A stretch of 64,000 bases of DNA from Mixia osmundae IAM 14324 (Eukaryota; Basidiomycota; Mixiomycetes; Mixiales; Mixiaceae): assembly GCF_000708205.1 (NCBI RefSeq), contig NW_014575560.1, positions 1,121,113 through 1,185,112 on the forward strand, given 5' to 3'. The first letter of the stretch is position 1; each line of letters begins with the position of its first letter. This document shows, piece after piece, positions 33,125 to 42,726 of the stretch. The notes under the pieces are model-generated. The model worked only from the letters and a program-made list of their open reading frames with translations. It ran no database searches and was not told the DNA's origin. The position numbers and the translations under genes were made by a program.

Positions 33125-35684
33125 CTAGTCCACTCGTTTCTTGCCCAGTTCGACCTCGGCCAGACTCTCCATCTTACGATGCATCGTCGCCGGCAGACGA
33201 GCGAGAGCAGCAAAGCTCGCGCGACCCTTTCGTCCGGACTCGTAGCCTTTGCCGTCGTACGTGATGATGTCCGTGAGGGGGTTGAGTCGAGGATAAGCGA
33301 CATAGTCTACGCCGTGGGCGGCAATGTAAGCGGTCGAAATGACAGTGACGACGATCCAGAAGGCAAAGAAAGTCTTGAGTGGGTAAAAGTTCTGACTGGT
33401 AAATCGTGGTGAAGAGATGCCAAAGAAGAGCGCCACGATCGATAGTAGCAGTACATAAGGCACGAAGCGGGCAAAGAAAGGTCTCGCATCGCCGAAAGCG
33501 GCATCTCTTCCTTTCCTGGGTTGCCATCGACCCGTCACGACGTCATAGGCGTCCTGTCGGGGTCCATCGAGGAAGTTGTTCTTGATGTATCGCACTGCCG
33601 AGTTGATGCCGTCTTGAAGCGCACCCTGCTTCGAGCGTTTCCCTGTCCTGTCGTCATCGCAGAGAATGCCTCAGAGGAGTCATCGGCGGAGCAGGGTGAC
33701 GCTTACCTCGTGTAATCGGTCTTGAGTGCGCCCGTGCCAGAATAGGCCACGCTGACGCCGTCAGCATTGTCAGCCCATACTGTGCCAATCTTCGTGCTCA
33801 GCTGCCAGAGCAGCGATCGAGGCAAAGCCACTCACGATTGCGGAAGATATGCTGCAAGCGAGGGTGATCGTCGACAGTCTCCTTTGAGCTGAAAATACCG
33901 ACTGCTTGGAGTTGTTGTGTCAGGGCCCACTTGGCGAGAGCAGCTTGGACGACGCCGGTTCGATCGAGACAATCCATGCAATTTGTCCGGACGACCGAGG
34001 TCTGTGTCTTCTGTGGCGTCTGGCTCGACGAGGTATCGTGAAAGAAATACCTGCACATTGCTCAGCAGGCCACGTAGAGACAGCCTGCCGTGCTTTACCC
34101 TTGTCTGATGAGATCGCTTTCTAGCTTGTCGATGAGGATTGAGACGCGATCGAATCGCATGCCCTTGCACTCGTGATGATAGTCAAAGTACGTGTAGTGA
34201 ACGCGAGGATTGCCCAACGTCTGGACGGCCTTTTCGTAGCCTTCTTTGACGGGTCTTTCGTAGCCTTTCTGGTTGACCAGACTGACCAAGAACTGGTCGC
34301 CGTAGATCTCGACCTGCTCGTCAAAGTGTTTCTTCGTTGCTTCGTGCTGCACCCATATGCATCAGAAAGTCTGCTACGCATGTAGGGTGGACTGACAGTA
34401 GCGTCAAGATCCATGATCTTGAGGTCTGGCTTGTAGCGCAGATTGTTGATCTCCGCCCAGAAGATGGGAACGCTTCCTCGCGTCTGGATGTAGCTCCCTC
34501 TTATCTCACCCTTGATGGGCGCTCTATTGCCTCCCACGGCAGAGCCATGGCTGGGCTTGTCCATGAGTGTGAGCATTTCTGTTTCGTTGAAGTTGGCGAC
34601 ATGGCCGTCCAAATCGATACCGCGAGAGAAGTAGCGCGTTCCTGCACGATAGCGAGAGCGACGGGAGATGACACCAAAGAGGAAGTCGCGACCGTTTGCG
34701 TCGGCTTGCTTGATCTCAAAGACTGCACACAAGTTCAGCTCCTGCTCCGAATGGCACACCGAGCTGCCTACAGCCGAAGATGACGGGCAGAATGAATTTT
34801 GAGACCTGCTCGCCCACGCTTAGCGATGGGTCCCGGCATAACGAACGTGACCAGAACTGACATCCTGTCGCGAGGCAGTTTCGATCATACGAGACTGAAG
34901 GTACTTGTTCCAGAAGAAACGATCATCTGCGAGTTTCCATGCTGGCCCGTTGTTGCCAGATTTGCTCTGTGCCTACGTATTGCAACGTGTTAGTACACGA
35001 TGCACGTAGTACAGCAGGAAAGGCAAACCTGGAGAGATCTAGTGAGGTCATAACCGTAGCTAAAGTAGAAAGGCCCCGAATAGAGATGCGACTTGACGAG
35101 CGAGAGCAGGTATTTCTCGTTAGGATGGCCGGCGGCGAGAACTTTGTCGACGGTCCATTCGAATGGCATGGGCTCTATGGCGAAGACTTTGAAGTCTGTC
35201 GCTTGATAGACGGGATGGGAGAGCAACGTGGCCACGCGCTTGATGCCCGTGATGAGGATGATATACTCGGCTGCAGGCCACAGTTAGCACGCGCACGGCT
35301 GTCGGAAACGTACACCGCATACAGTTGAGCAAGGAGACGATGCCGAACAAGCCGTAGACTTTGAGCATCGTGTCATATTGCTGAGGCCGCTTAGCACCAT
35401 CTGCACGCGCGCTAGCCATGTCAGCTTCAGTCTTGCTAGGCTCCCCTAAGACGCAGGCGCGATCGCCATGCTTGCAGACAGGATGACGATGAGGATCGAC
35501 TGACTGTTGACGATGATCTCGTTGGTCTTGCGGGTGATGGTCAATGTCTGGCCCTGTGGTCCCTCATCGACGAGATGGTAGGCATCTTTGCCCACATAGC
35601 TGCGGGACCGGCTCGCAGCCGTCAGCCGAGCTTAGCCAAGTGTAGCTACCGCACGCACAAGCGAAGATTTTCATGTAAAGCCAT
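33125..35684 (-). CDS. SAC1: Phosphoinositide phosphatase Sac1
   Basis: Eleven exons, placed by phase, give 656 aa: 35659-35684, 35505-35599, 35323-35400, 35029-35270, 34862-34972, 34772-34805, 34397-34722, 34099-34346, 33836-34050, 33707-33779, 33125-33647. The Sac domain includes [41 protein letters not shown] and the catalytic CX5R(T) loop [13 protein letters not shown]. Two C-terminal membrane spans ([19 protein letters not shown] and [18 protein letters not shown]) anchor it in the ER/Golgi with the active site cytosolic. It dephosphorylates PI4P. It has the most introns (ten) in the window. The short GAGC array just upstream of the ATG is a microsatellite in the leader. Confidence 0.95.
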
Positions 35685-35797
35685 GCGAGCGAGCGAGCGA
35701 GCCAACTGATGACGGGGCTGTCGAGCAGAGTGGCCGCCGCCTATCGAACTGACGCGACTGTTGCCCGTCGGCCGTACCAGTCGACTCGCTCAGAGGC

Positions 35798-36938
35798 ATG
35801 GCGGACCTCAAGGCTATCATCGCACCCTCAGTGCTCGCAAGGTGGGCGCGATGGCTCTGAACCTCCTGAAAGCTCAATGCAATCCTGACTGCAGTGATTT
35901 CGGTGCACTGACGCATGAGTGCACTCGCATCATGAAAGACGGCGCAGACTGGCTACACATGGGCGAGCTTGCAATTGCTTCCAGTCCTACGCAGGCCTGC
36001 TGACCTGCCTTTCTCGCGGATGTCAGATGTCATGGACGGGTGAGATGCAACGCGCAAATCGTAAGACTGCAGGAGCTGACGTTGGCTGCCCCAGTCATTT
36101 TGTGCCCAACATCACCCTCGGTCAGCTTCAGACATCCTCTCAATCCTATCTTGTGACTGACAGGAAGCACATGTAGGGCCGCCCATCCTCAAGTCGGTCC
36201 ATGCGTCTGTCGAGGGCGCATTCATGGATTGCCACATGATGGTCGCTGATCCCATCCGAGTCTGTCGATGCTCCTCTCTGCGCTGTATGGCGCTCATCTG
36301 GTTGCAAATCAGTGGGTCAAGGATGTTGCCGAAGCGGGCGGCAAGAGCTATACCTTCCATCTCGAAGCGACAGGATCAGGTGAGCTGACTCGCGCACAAG
36401 TTACCTTGGGCTGCTCATTCGCGAAAGATCAGAGCGAGCACTCGACTGCGTCAAAGCCATCAAACAGCACGGCATGAGGGCGGCCATGGCCATCTCGCCC
36501 AACACGCCCTCGAGCGCGATAGAAGACAGGGTAGGCAGAGAGCTGGACATGATTCTCGTCATGACCGTCGAGCCCGGCAAAGGCGGTCAGAGCTTCATGC
36601 AAAATTGCGTGAGTAAAGTACGATCACCGTTTGACATCCACACAATTCGTTGCACCTCAACTTCGTCATGCAGGTGGCAGATTTAAGGGCGAGATTTCCG
36701 AGTACGGACATCGAAGTAGACGGCGGCGTAGGTCCAAAGACGGTCAAAGTGTGCGCAGACTCCGGTACGTTGCTTGCGCGTCCAATGCAGAACAGGAGCT
36801 CATAGGCAGCGAACAGGCGCTAACGTGATTGTGTCTGGCACGGCATGCTTTGGCGCGCCAGTACCCTCAGAAGCGATTGCTCAGATGCGACAAGCGGTAG
36901 AGGACGGCAAGAAAAATTGGCCCAAAGCGAAACAATGA
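35798..36938 (+). CDS. RPE1: Ribulose-phosphate 3-epimerase
   Basis: Nine small exons give 229 aa: 35798-35841, 35895-35962, 36027-36039, 36095-36120, 36177-36259, 36313-36379, 36433-36608, 36674-36764, 36817-36938. The TIM-barrel epimerase is complete: [77 protein letters not shown]. The metal-binding His and Asp residues are present. It interconverts ribulose- and xylulose-5-phosphate in the pentose phosphate pathway. Exon 3 is only 13 nt and exon 4 only 26 nt. The intron before the 13-nt exon (35963-36026) starts gcgagc and is GC-AG. Divergent from SAC1 with 113 bp between. Confidence 0.95.
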
Positions 36939-36955
36939 AGCATGCATGTTGTCGT

Positions 36956-37882
36956 CTATCGGGCGTTGGACCGATTGAGTACGGCTGAACGATGGGCTTC
37001 CTGTCGTTTGTTGAGAGCGCTCGAGTTGCCGTTGAGAATGGCGATGACCTCTGCTGCCATTCTCCTGCCGAGCGCCTTGTCGTTCTTGCTGTCGCTCGCT
37101 ACAAGTAGCCAGAGGATACCCCGTCTGACTCTCTGTCGTTCGTTGAGCGCAACAGGGCTGAGAACATTCTTTGCACCCTTCTTCCTCGAGACGATCCTGA
37201 CCATGGGGCAGACTCGCTCTACTGCCAGTCGGACGAGTGGTAGCGGATCCTGATGGGTGTGTAGTCTGATTGTCGACAGCATGAGGTCAACGGTCGACCT
37301 GGCCACAGTCTTCTTGCCGTCTTTCATGATGAGATTGGTCATGAAGCCCAGCAGAGGATCCTCTAGGGGCGGTATAGCAGGAAAGGAGATGCCGAGGGCA
37401 GATGCAGCTGCAGCTTGCGCTTGCACAGTCGTTGGCGCTGCTCGGACAGCCGCTCGTGCGCTCTGATCGAGCTCGAGGGCGGGCTGCCTTGCACCCAAGG
37501 AGGCAATGGCAGCATGAGTCATCGTCGAGCTGAACCGCCTTGGGAAAGTGACAGTCGGTCTCTGGATGAACTGCGCCAAGGTCTCGCCTCTGATCTTGGG
37601 ACGTCGACGAGGAGCAGAAGTCGGACTCGGACTCGGCGCAGCTTTGACGGGCGGCAGACCTTGCGAGATGCGGTCCATCGAGATCTTGGTACCTCGGAAA
37701 GGCTCATAGGCAGCACTGATGATCTCCAGCGCATCCTCGTAGTGATTCTCTTCAGTGCTAGGCGGTCTGCTCGGTACCGGTCGATTCTTCCGCAGATCTG
37801 GCTTGATCGGCTTGGCCGATGTGCTCGCAACAGCGTCGGATGCTCGTACTGGCATCGACATCATCTGCCGTCGGACTGACAT
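36956..37882 (-). CDS. Mitochondrial small-subunit ribosomal protein uS7m
   Basis: A single uninterrupted frame of 308 aa, one of very few intronless genes here. The start at 37882 (MSVRRQMMSMPVRASDAVAS) gives a basic presequence-like N-terminus; an upstream in-frame ATG at 38062 is possible but would overlap the next gene's promoter. The C-terminal ~150 residues are the S7 fold: PLLGFMTNLIMKDGKKTVA, LVRLAVERVCPMVRI, ALNERQRVRRGILWL and ALGRRMAAEVIAILNG. uS7m binds the 3' domain of the small mitoribosomal rRNA. Convergent with RPE1; stops are 17 bp apart. Confidence 0.9.
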   Translation of the reverse strand: MSVRRQMMSMPVRASDAVASTSAKPIKPDLRKNRPVPSRPPSTEENHYEDALEIISAAYEPFRGTKISMDRISQGLPPVKAAPSPSPTSAPRRRPKIRGETLAQFIQRPTVTFPRRFSSTMTHAAIASLGARQPALELDQSARAAVRAAPTTVQAQAAAASALGISFPAIPPLEDPLLGFMTNLIMKDGKKTVARSTVDLMLSTIRLHTHQDPLPLVRLAVERVCPMVRIVSRKKGAKNVLSPVALNERQRVRRGILWLLVASDSKNDKALGRRMAAEVIAILNGNSSALNKRQEAHRSAVLNRSNAR

Positions 37883-38001
37883 CGTGACACCTCGACAGCC
37901 TTTTTCTCTGGCTGGCAGTCGGTTCACGCAACTTTCTCTCACGCTCCTGACGCGACTCGCGCGAAACCAAAACCGCGCGCTGGCCGAGGCAGAAGCCAAG
38001 C

Positions 38002-38766
38002 ATGGTAAGCCATTTTCATCACTGCAAGGTCGCTCTGGCTGACCTGTTTGTCGAGCAGACACCCACCGACGCAGGTCAGCTTGATGCTCAGCGATCGGAC
38101 ACCGCTCAGCAACTGCTAATGCTTTTCAACTGACAGATGTCAGAGAAGCATTTGCGCTGTTCGACAAGCGAGGCAATGGCAAGATCCCTCGCTCTTCGCT
38201 AGGCGAGATCCTGCGAGCGCTCGGCCAGAACCCCACGCAGGCCGAAGTCGAGTCCCTTGGCGCGGATCAAGGTGCAGAGAGTGAGCGCGGTCTCGCTCAG
38301 GTTGACCTGAGCTGAGGATATCTGCACGGTCGACAGTCGATTACGCTACTTTTGAGAAGATACTGTGGCGCAAGGATGGTTTTAAACCAGCGGGAACGGC
38401 AGGTCAGTCTGACGAGGGCCCGAGCGACGGCTCGCGTGCTCAAGACCTGTTTGGCGACACAGACGAGTTCATACGCGGCTTCCAAGTCTTTGACAAGGAC
38501 GGGCATGGCACGATCGGCGCAGGCGAGCTGCGATACGTCCTTACAAGCTTGGGCGAGAAGTTGTCGAACGAAGAAGTTGACCAGCTTCTCAAGGACGTCA
38601 AAATGGGCTCGTACGTCGACGCTGGTCTCCCTTCCACTGCTTACTCACAAACCCCACTCAGGGACGGCAATATTGACTACCGTCAATTTGTGAACAGTCA
38701 GTATCATCACTCTGGCCCAGCAGATCAAGCTGATATCTTGGAATGCCAGCACTCATGGCAGCATAG
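38002..38766 (+). CDS. CDC4: Myosin essential light chain (Cdc4/Mlc1-like EF-hand protein)
   Basis: Seven coding exons give 139 aa: 38002-38004, 38059-38074, 38137-38271, 38337-38402, 38463-38610, 38662-38696, 38750-38766. The product matches fission yeast Cdc4: [76 protein letters not shown], and an end FVNTLMAA. It should bind IQ motifs of type II and V myosins at the cytokinetic ring. Most EF-hand loops are degenerate except [12 protein letters not shown], which is near-canonical. The first coding exon is just the ATG, the second 16 nt, the last 17 nt. Fungal CDC4 here means the fission yeast light chain, not the F-box protein. Confidence 0.88.
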
Positions 38767-38940
38767 CACGCAGGCGTTGCTTGTACATTTGCATTACGAT
38801 CGTGTTGAGCCCGAGCAGCTTCTACCCCAGCCGAGACGAGACTGGACCAGTTCGTGCGGCCGACTGGGCACAGGCTAGGACATCGTGCACGTTCGCCCGG
38901 GTCGTGAGAAATTGGCCTCCTCATCCCAACTGGGACCCCG

Positions 38941-39949
38941 TCAATCTGGCTTGCGAACCCATTTGGGTCCAGATGCTTTCCTCGTTCCTGTACCGACCGA
39001 TCGCGTCTCCGGTGCGGTAGCTTTGATCGCTGCCAGCTCGGCCTGCTGCTCTGCTTTCTCTTTCTCCCGGTAGCTCACCGTCGCTTGAGCTGCATAGGCA
39101 TCCATGGGGCTCGATGTGTTCCAATAGTAGAGCATCTGCAGTGCGAGGATGCCGTTCGCCAGTGCAGCGACCAGGAAACCCCACCAGAGCGTGGCGTCGC
39201 CCGTCTCTGTCTGGGTGGTGAACAGACGCGCCACGCAACCCGCAAAGCTGTTGAAGACGAGGAAAGAGCTCAGCTGGCCTGTGGAGCCGTTCTTCGCGTT
39301 GGTCACGATCTGCGGTAGCTTGGACGAGATGGCCAAGGGTATCGTGAGCGTCAGAAGCCCTCTGAGGATCTTGGTCGGTATCAGAGGCGTGTTGTCCATG
39401 AAGAGGTAGGTGACGAGCGCCATGCCGACCCAGAAGGGCAGCACACGTGTCGTCTTGCTATGGCTCGAGCTGACAGGTGCCTTTGGATGCAAGCCTTGTC
39501 GCGCAGAATAGCCCAAGATGAGCGAGATGATGATGAAGTTCTGAACGAACAAGAACAGGTTCTCGCCCCATGTACTGAACGGGAAGCCCAGCCTGACGTT
39601 GTAGGCCAGCACGATGAGCAGGCCGGCGGTGTCGAGCAGGAAAGAGGTCAGGGAGATGCCTCGAGCTGACTTTGACCTGACGATTTTGATAATCTGTGGT
39701 AACTTGACTATCGCGCCTCCCGCGACCAAGCCGACGCCGAGCGTCTTGGACAATGCTAGCGTGAGACATTGCCTGTCATCGAGGTCGACATTGTAGATGA
39801 GTGTGGTGTAGCACTCCTGCAAGTAGCGCCTCGTCACTTGATCATCTATCCGCGCCAGCAGGGTGACTCACTTGGCCTAGCAGCGCTACCGCTGGATCCC
39901 TGATGAACCCAGGCAAGTTGTGCGTGATGCTTTGCACGAAGTGCGTCAT
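38941..39949 (-). CDS. MPDU1: MPDU1/Lec35-like PQ-loop protein for dolichol-sugar use
   Basis: 317 aa from exons 39872-39949 and 38941-39816. Splicing joins ALLGQ to ECYTTLIYNVDL, as in MPDU1. Two PQ-loop repeats are visible (IVKLPQIIKIVRSKSARG and ISSKLPQIVTNAKNGSTG) among about seven hydrophobic segments. The tail is basic (RKASGPKWVRKPD). MPDU1 is an ER membrane protein needed for use of mannose- and glucose-P-dolichol in N-glycan and GPI synthesis; its exact activity is unsettled. Length agrees with relatives. Confidence 0.9.
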
Positions 39950-41038
39950 TGCACGAGTACGCTCAAGGCCAACGTCTCGGGGGAATCTCTGCCCGTCGCC
40001 GAGCTCATCGTTCGGGCTTCGGCCGAGGCCGCGGCTGCTCTCTAGCTAGCTAGTGGCGTGGCATGGCACTAGATCGGCGCCGCTCAAATTTGCATAAATT
40101 GCACTTCCACGACATGTCAGTGATTGGTACACTATAGTTAGTCAGGGGTGATCCTGTCATCTTCCTCTCATTCGACGCTCGGCAATGAAGTCGATGTTGT
40201 GGGGGACCCGTAGTACCTGTCACCGTCTATATCGAAAGCTGCAATGAATGCATCATCATGTCTTGGTCAACGGAAGGGCTCTCGACGATCCTTGCCACAT
40301 GTCGCTCGCTAGTACAGTATAGCACCTGCCGATGAGCGATTGCCGGCATCGCGAAAAGATTTGTTCTTTTTTCACGCCAGGGACGCAAATTGTCGATGCT
40401 GAAAAGCTGTCTGTATTTCAATCTGATCGACTGCGCTGTCTCGTCCGGCGGGCAAGTTTTAATAGCCCGTGGAGCGTTGAGTGTGCCTGTGCTGAATACG
40501 GCGGCGTCGTGTGCTTTCGCTCTGGGGAGGATTTCAGCATCTCGTTGACTGCTCAATTTTCAAGCTCTTTCGGAGGACCTCCTGCTGTGACTATCGACAG
40601 ACCTGTGAGTACAGCAGAGCTATCGCAGAGCTAGAGCTGGTGGACTGAAGGAGAAGTATCGGTGTTCAGGCAAGAGTCATCAGTACTATCGTATCGGCTT
40701 ATCACGTCAACCGTCTGATCGTTACCAGACGATACAGGCACTAGGTGAGATCACCTCCCAACACATGCCGCTCCTCCCTTGCTTCTCATCGCTCCATCTT
40801 GATCCGTCCAGATGGCGAGGAGACCGACGATCAGCGCTGCGTCTCTCGATGACGCAAGGCGATAGCCAGGCCTCAAGACCTCGGCCTTGGTCCATTGTCG
40901 TGCAACGATGAAGCTTTGTTCGCCCCTCCTGCTCCTTACGCTACTCCTCGTCCCATCCGACGACCGTCGAGCGGTCATTTGCTCGGACACCGCTGACATG
41001 AGCGGTGCAGCCCAACCAGAGCCTATCAGAGTCTCGAG
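39950..41038. other. Intergenic, no supported gene
   Basis: 1.09 kb between divergent genes MPDU1 and the perilipin-like gene. Frames up to ~110 codons exist on both strands but none has a recognisable feature, good start context or splice partner. A small perfect hairpin (GTCTG arms, 8-nt loop) lies near 40713. The part next to 41039 is presumably the promoter and leader. Confidence 0.55.
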
Positions 41039-42086
41039 ATGGCAGCTGCAACAGAAGCGCCCGTCACCAACGGCAGCGGCTCCAACTCGCCCACCTTCAT
41101 CAACAGAGTGTGAGTTCTACGCTTTTGACCGCAAGTTTGCTCAGTTCTGACATGGCAAGATAGAGCGTCTATCCCCGTCGTCTCTGATACGATCAACAAG
41201 GCTCAAGAGATTGTCAACTCAAACTCGTACTCGGCAGCTGCATACAAGCAAGCCGACAAGGTCGCCCAGACACTCTACCGCGCTACCGAGCCCGTCCAAA
41301 AAGCACTCGGTCCTCAAATTGGCGTCGTCGACACCTACGCCAACAAGGGTCTTGACTTTATCGAGGCACGGTGAGTCCTGATCGAGTATGTCCACGAAAG
41401 ACGCTGAATCATGGCGCAACAGTGTCCCCACTGCATTCGCACCGACAAGCGAAGTCATCGCGACTGCACGCAAGCCCGCCGACGACGCTGCTCAATTCGC
41501 AAAGCGCAATCTCGGCGGCGTTGCCGATCAGGTGTCCGAACAGCTCAAGGCTGCTTCACAGTCGATCGTTCAAATCCAGACCAAGCTGCAGGAGGTCGTT
41601 GCCTCTGTGCCGAGAAACTCAAAGGATGTCCATCAGACCGCCAGCCATGTTCAGGAGCAGATCAAGAGCTTGACAGACTCGCTGCTCGCCGAAGTCGGCA
41701 AGCTCAACAAATCTCTCGGCAGTGCTCGCGAGGACCTGGTCAGTGGCCACACTTTCATCTTTCGTCAAGCCGAAGCTCACGCACATTGCTAGCCCGCGAA
41801 AGCCCAAGAAGCCCTTGGACCTCTCTACAGCTCGGTCTCTGAGGGCCTTGCGCACATCAAGGAAGAGCTCTCAAAGACCGACGTGCCCATTGCCACCCGC
41901 GCTCAGAACGTGCTAGCCTACACGCAGAAGAACACCACGCCGTTCATCAACGATGCCATCAATCAGCTCAAGGCGATCGTCTCCAAGAAGTCAGATCAAG
42001 CCGATGATGTTGCTGCCGACGCTAAGAAGCAAGTCAACGGCACTGTCGACGCCGCCAAGAGCAAGGCGGACGAAGTCGCCAAGTAA
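41039..42086 (+). CDS. Perilipin-like lipid-droplet protein (CAP20/Mpl1-like)
   Basis: 295 aa from exons 41039-41109, 41164-41370, 41423-41738 and 41793-42086. It opens with a short Ser-rich N-terminus, then FINRVASIPVVSDTINKAQE, AYKQADKVAQTLYRATEPVQ and VVDTYANKGLDFIEARVPTA. This resembles the fungal perilipin-like family (Colletotrichum CAP20, Metarhizium Mpl1). The rest is long Ala/Lys/Gln-rich amphipathic helix with 11-mer-like periodicity, ending VDAAKSKADEVAK. The family coats lipid droplets and, in some pathogens, supports appressorium function. The call rests on the N-terminal pattern and helix character. Confidence 0.72.
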
Positions 42087-42726
42087 ACTTTTCGGCGGCC
42101 AGCACGCCTTTTTGCCGTTCGTACCCGCGCTCGATCCACACACGCCATACTTCACCTCGTTCGCTTATGATCTAACCAATCGCCTTGCAAAAACAAAGGC
42201 CCTCATTGTACCACAAACCTCGCAAGCTGTACGCTTTCTGCAAGAATCCTGTCACACGATACCATCGATCATACCGAATGGGCGACTCAGATCGCGTTCA
42301 AAGGATCTAACGCCCGCCGACCGCCCAATACCTCCGTGCTCAAGCCTAGTCTAACTTCACCTCATCTCACTTACTGGCGGAGCCCAACAATCTCCCTTTT
42401 TAGACGTGTATTCGCCAGCTCTCTCTCTCTCTCCGCGTCGATCCGGTCTACTGCTGCCAAGGTTAACGTTGTTACTACGAATTGCATCAGTCTGTCCAGA
42501 CCGGAGTGAAAGTACGCACTGACACCATCCGAGCAATGACAGCGCACGGCTTGCGTCGCACGGTCACGCACGGCCTCGCGCCCGAGAAGACTCACATGAT
42601 GTCAAGTCCGGCACAATGGTTGTCACAGGGTCACACAGCTGAAACACTCCCGTACTCCTTGACAACTCGCCGTCACTCGCATCTCGTAACAGACCGCAAT
42701 TGTCCATTCCGCCCGCGAGCTCACCA
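42087..42726. other. Intergenic with short CT microsatellite
   Basis: 640 bp between the perilipin-like gene and the Zn2Cys6 gene. A (CT)n run of about 12 nt lies at 42419-42432, in the likely leader of the transcription factor gene, where pyrimidine-rich tracts are common in fungal promoters. No further gene is supported. Confidence 0.5.

Noticed and set aside
36956-38062. uS7m starting at the upstream ATG 38062
   Set aside because: That start would extend through the promoter and first exons of the divergent light-chain gene; the ATG at 37882 gives a presequence-like start.
40227-40634. Overlapping 100-110 codon frames on both strands in the MPDU1/perilipin gap
   Set aside because: No domain, no good start context and no splice partners; consistent with chance in GC-rich DNA.
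40713-40730. Hairpin GTCTG/CAGAC as a terminator or regulatory site
   Set aside because: Five base pairs with an 8-nt loop is expected by chance in a kilobase of sequence.
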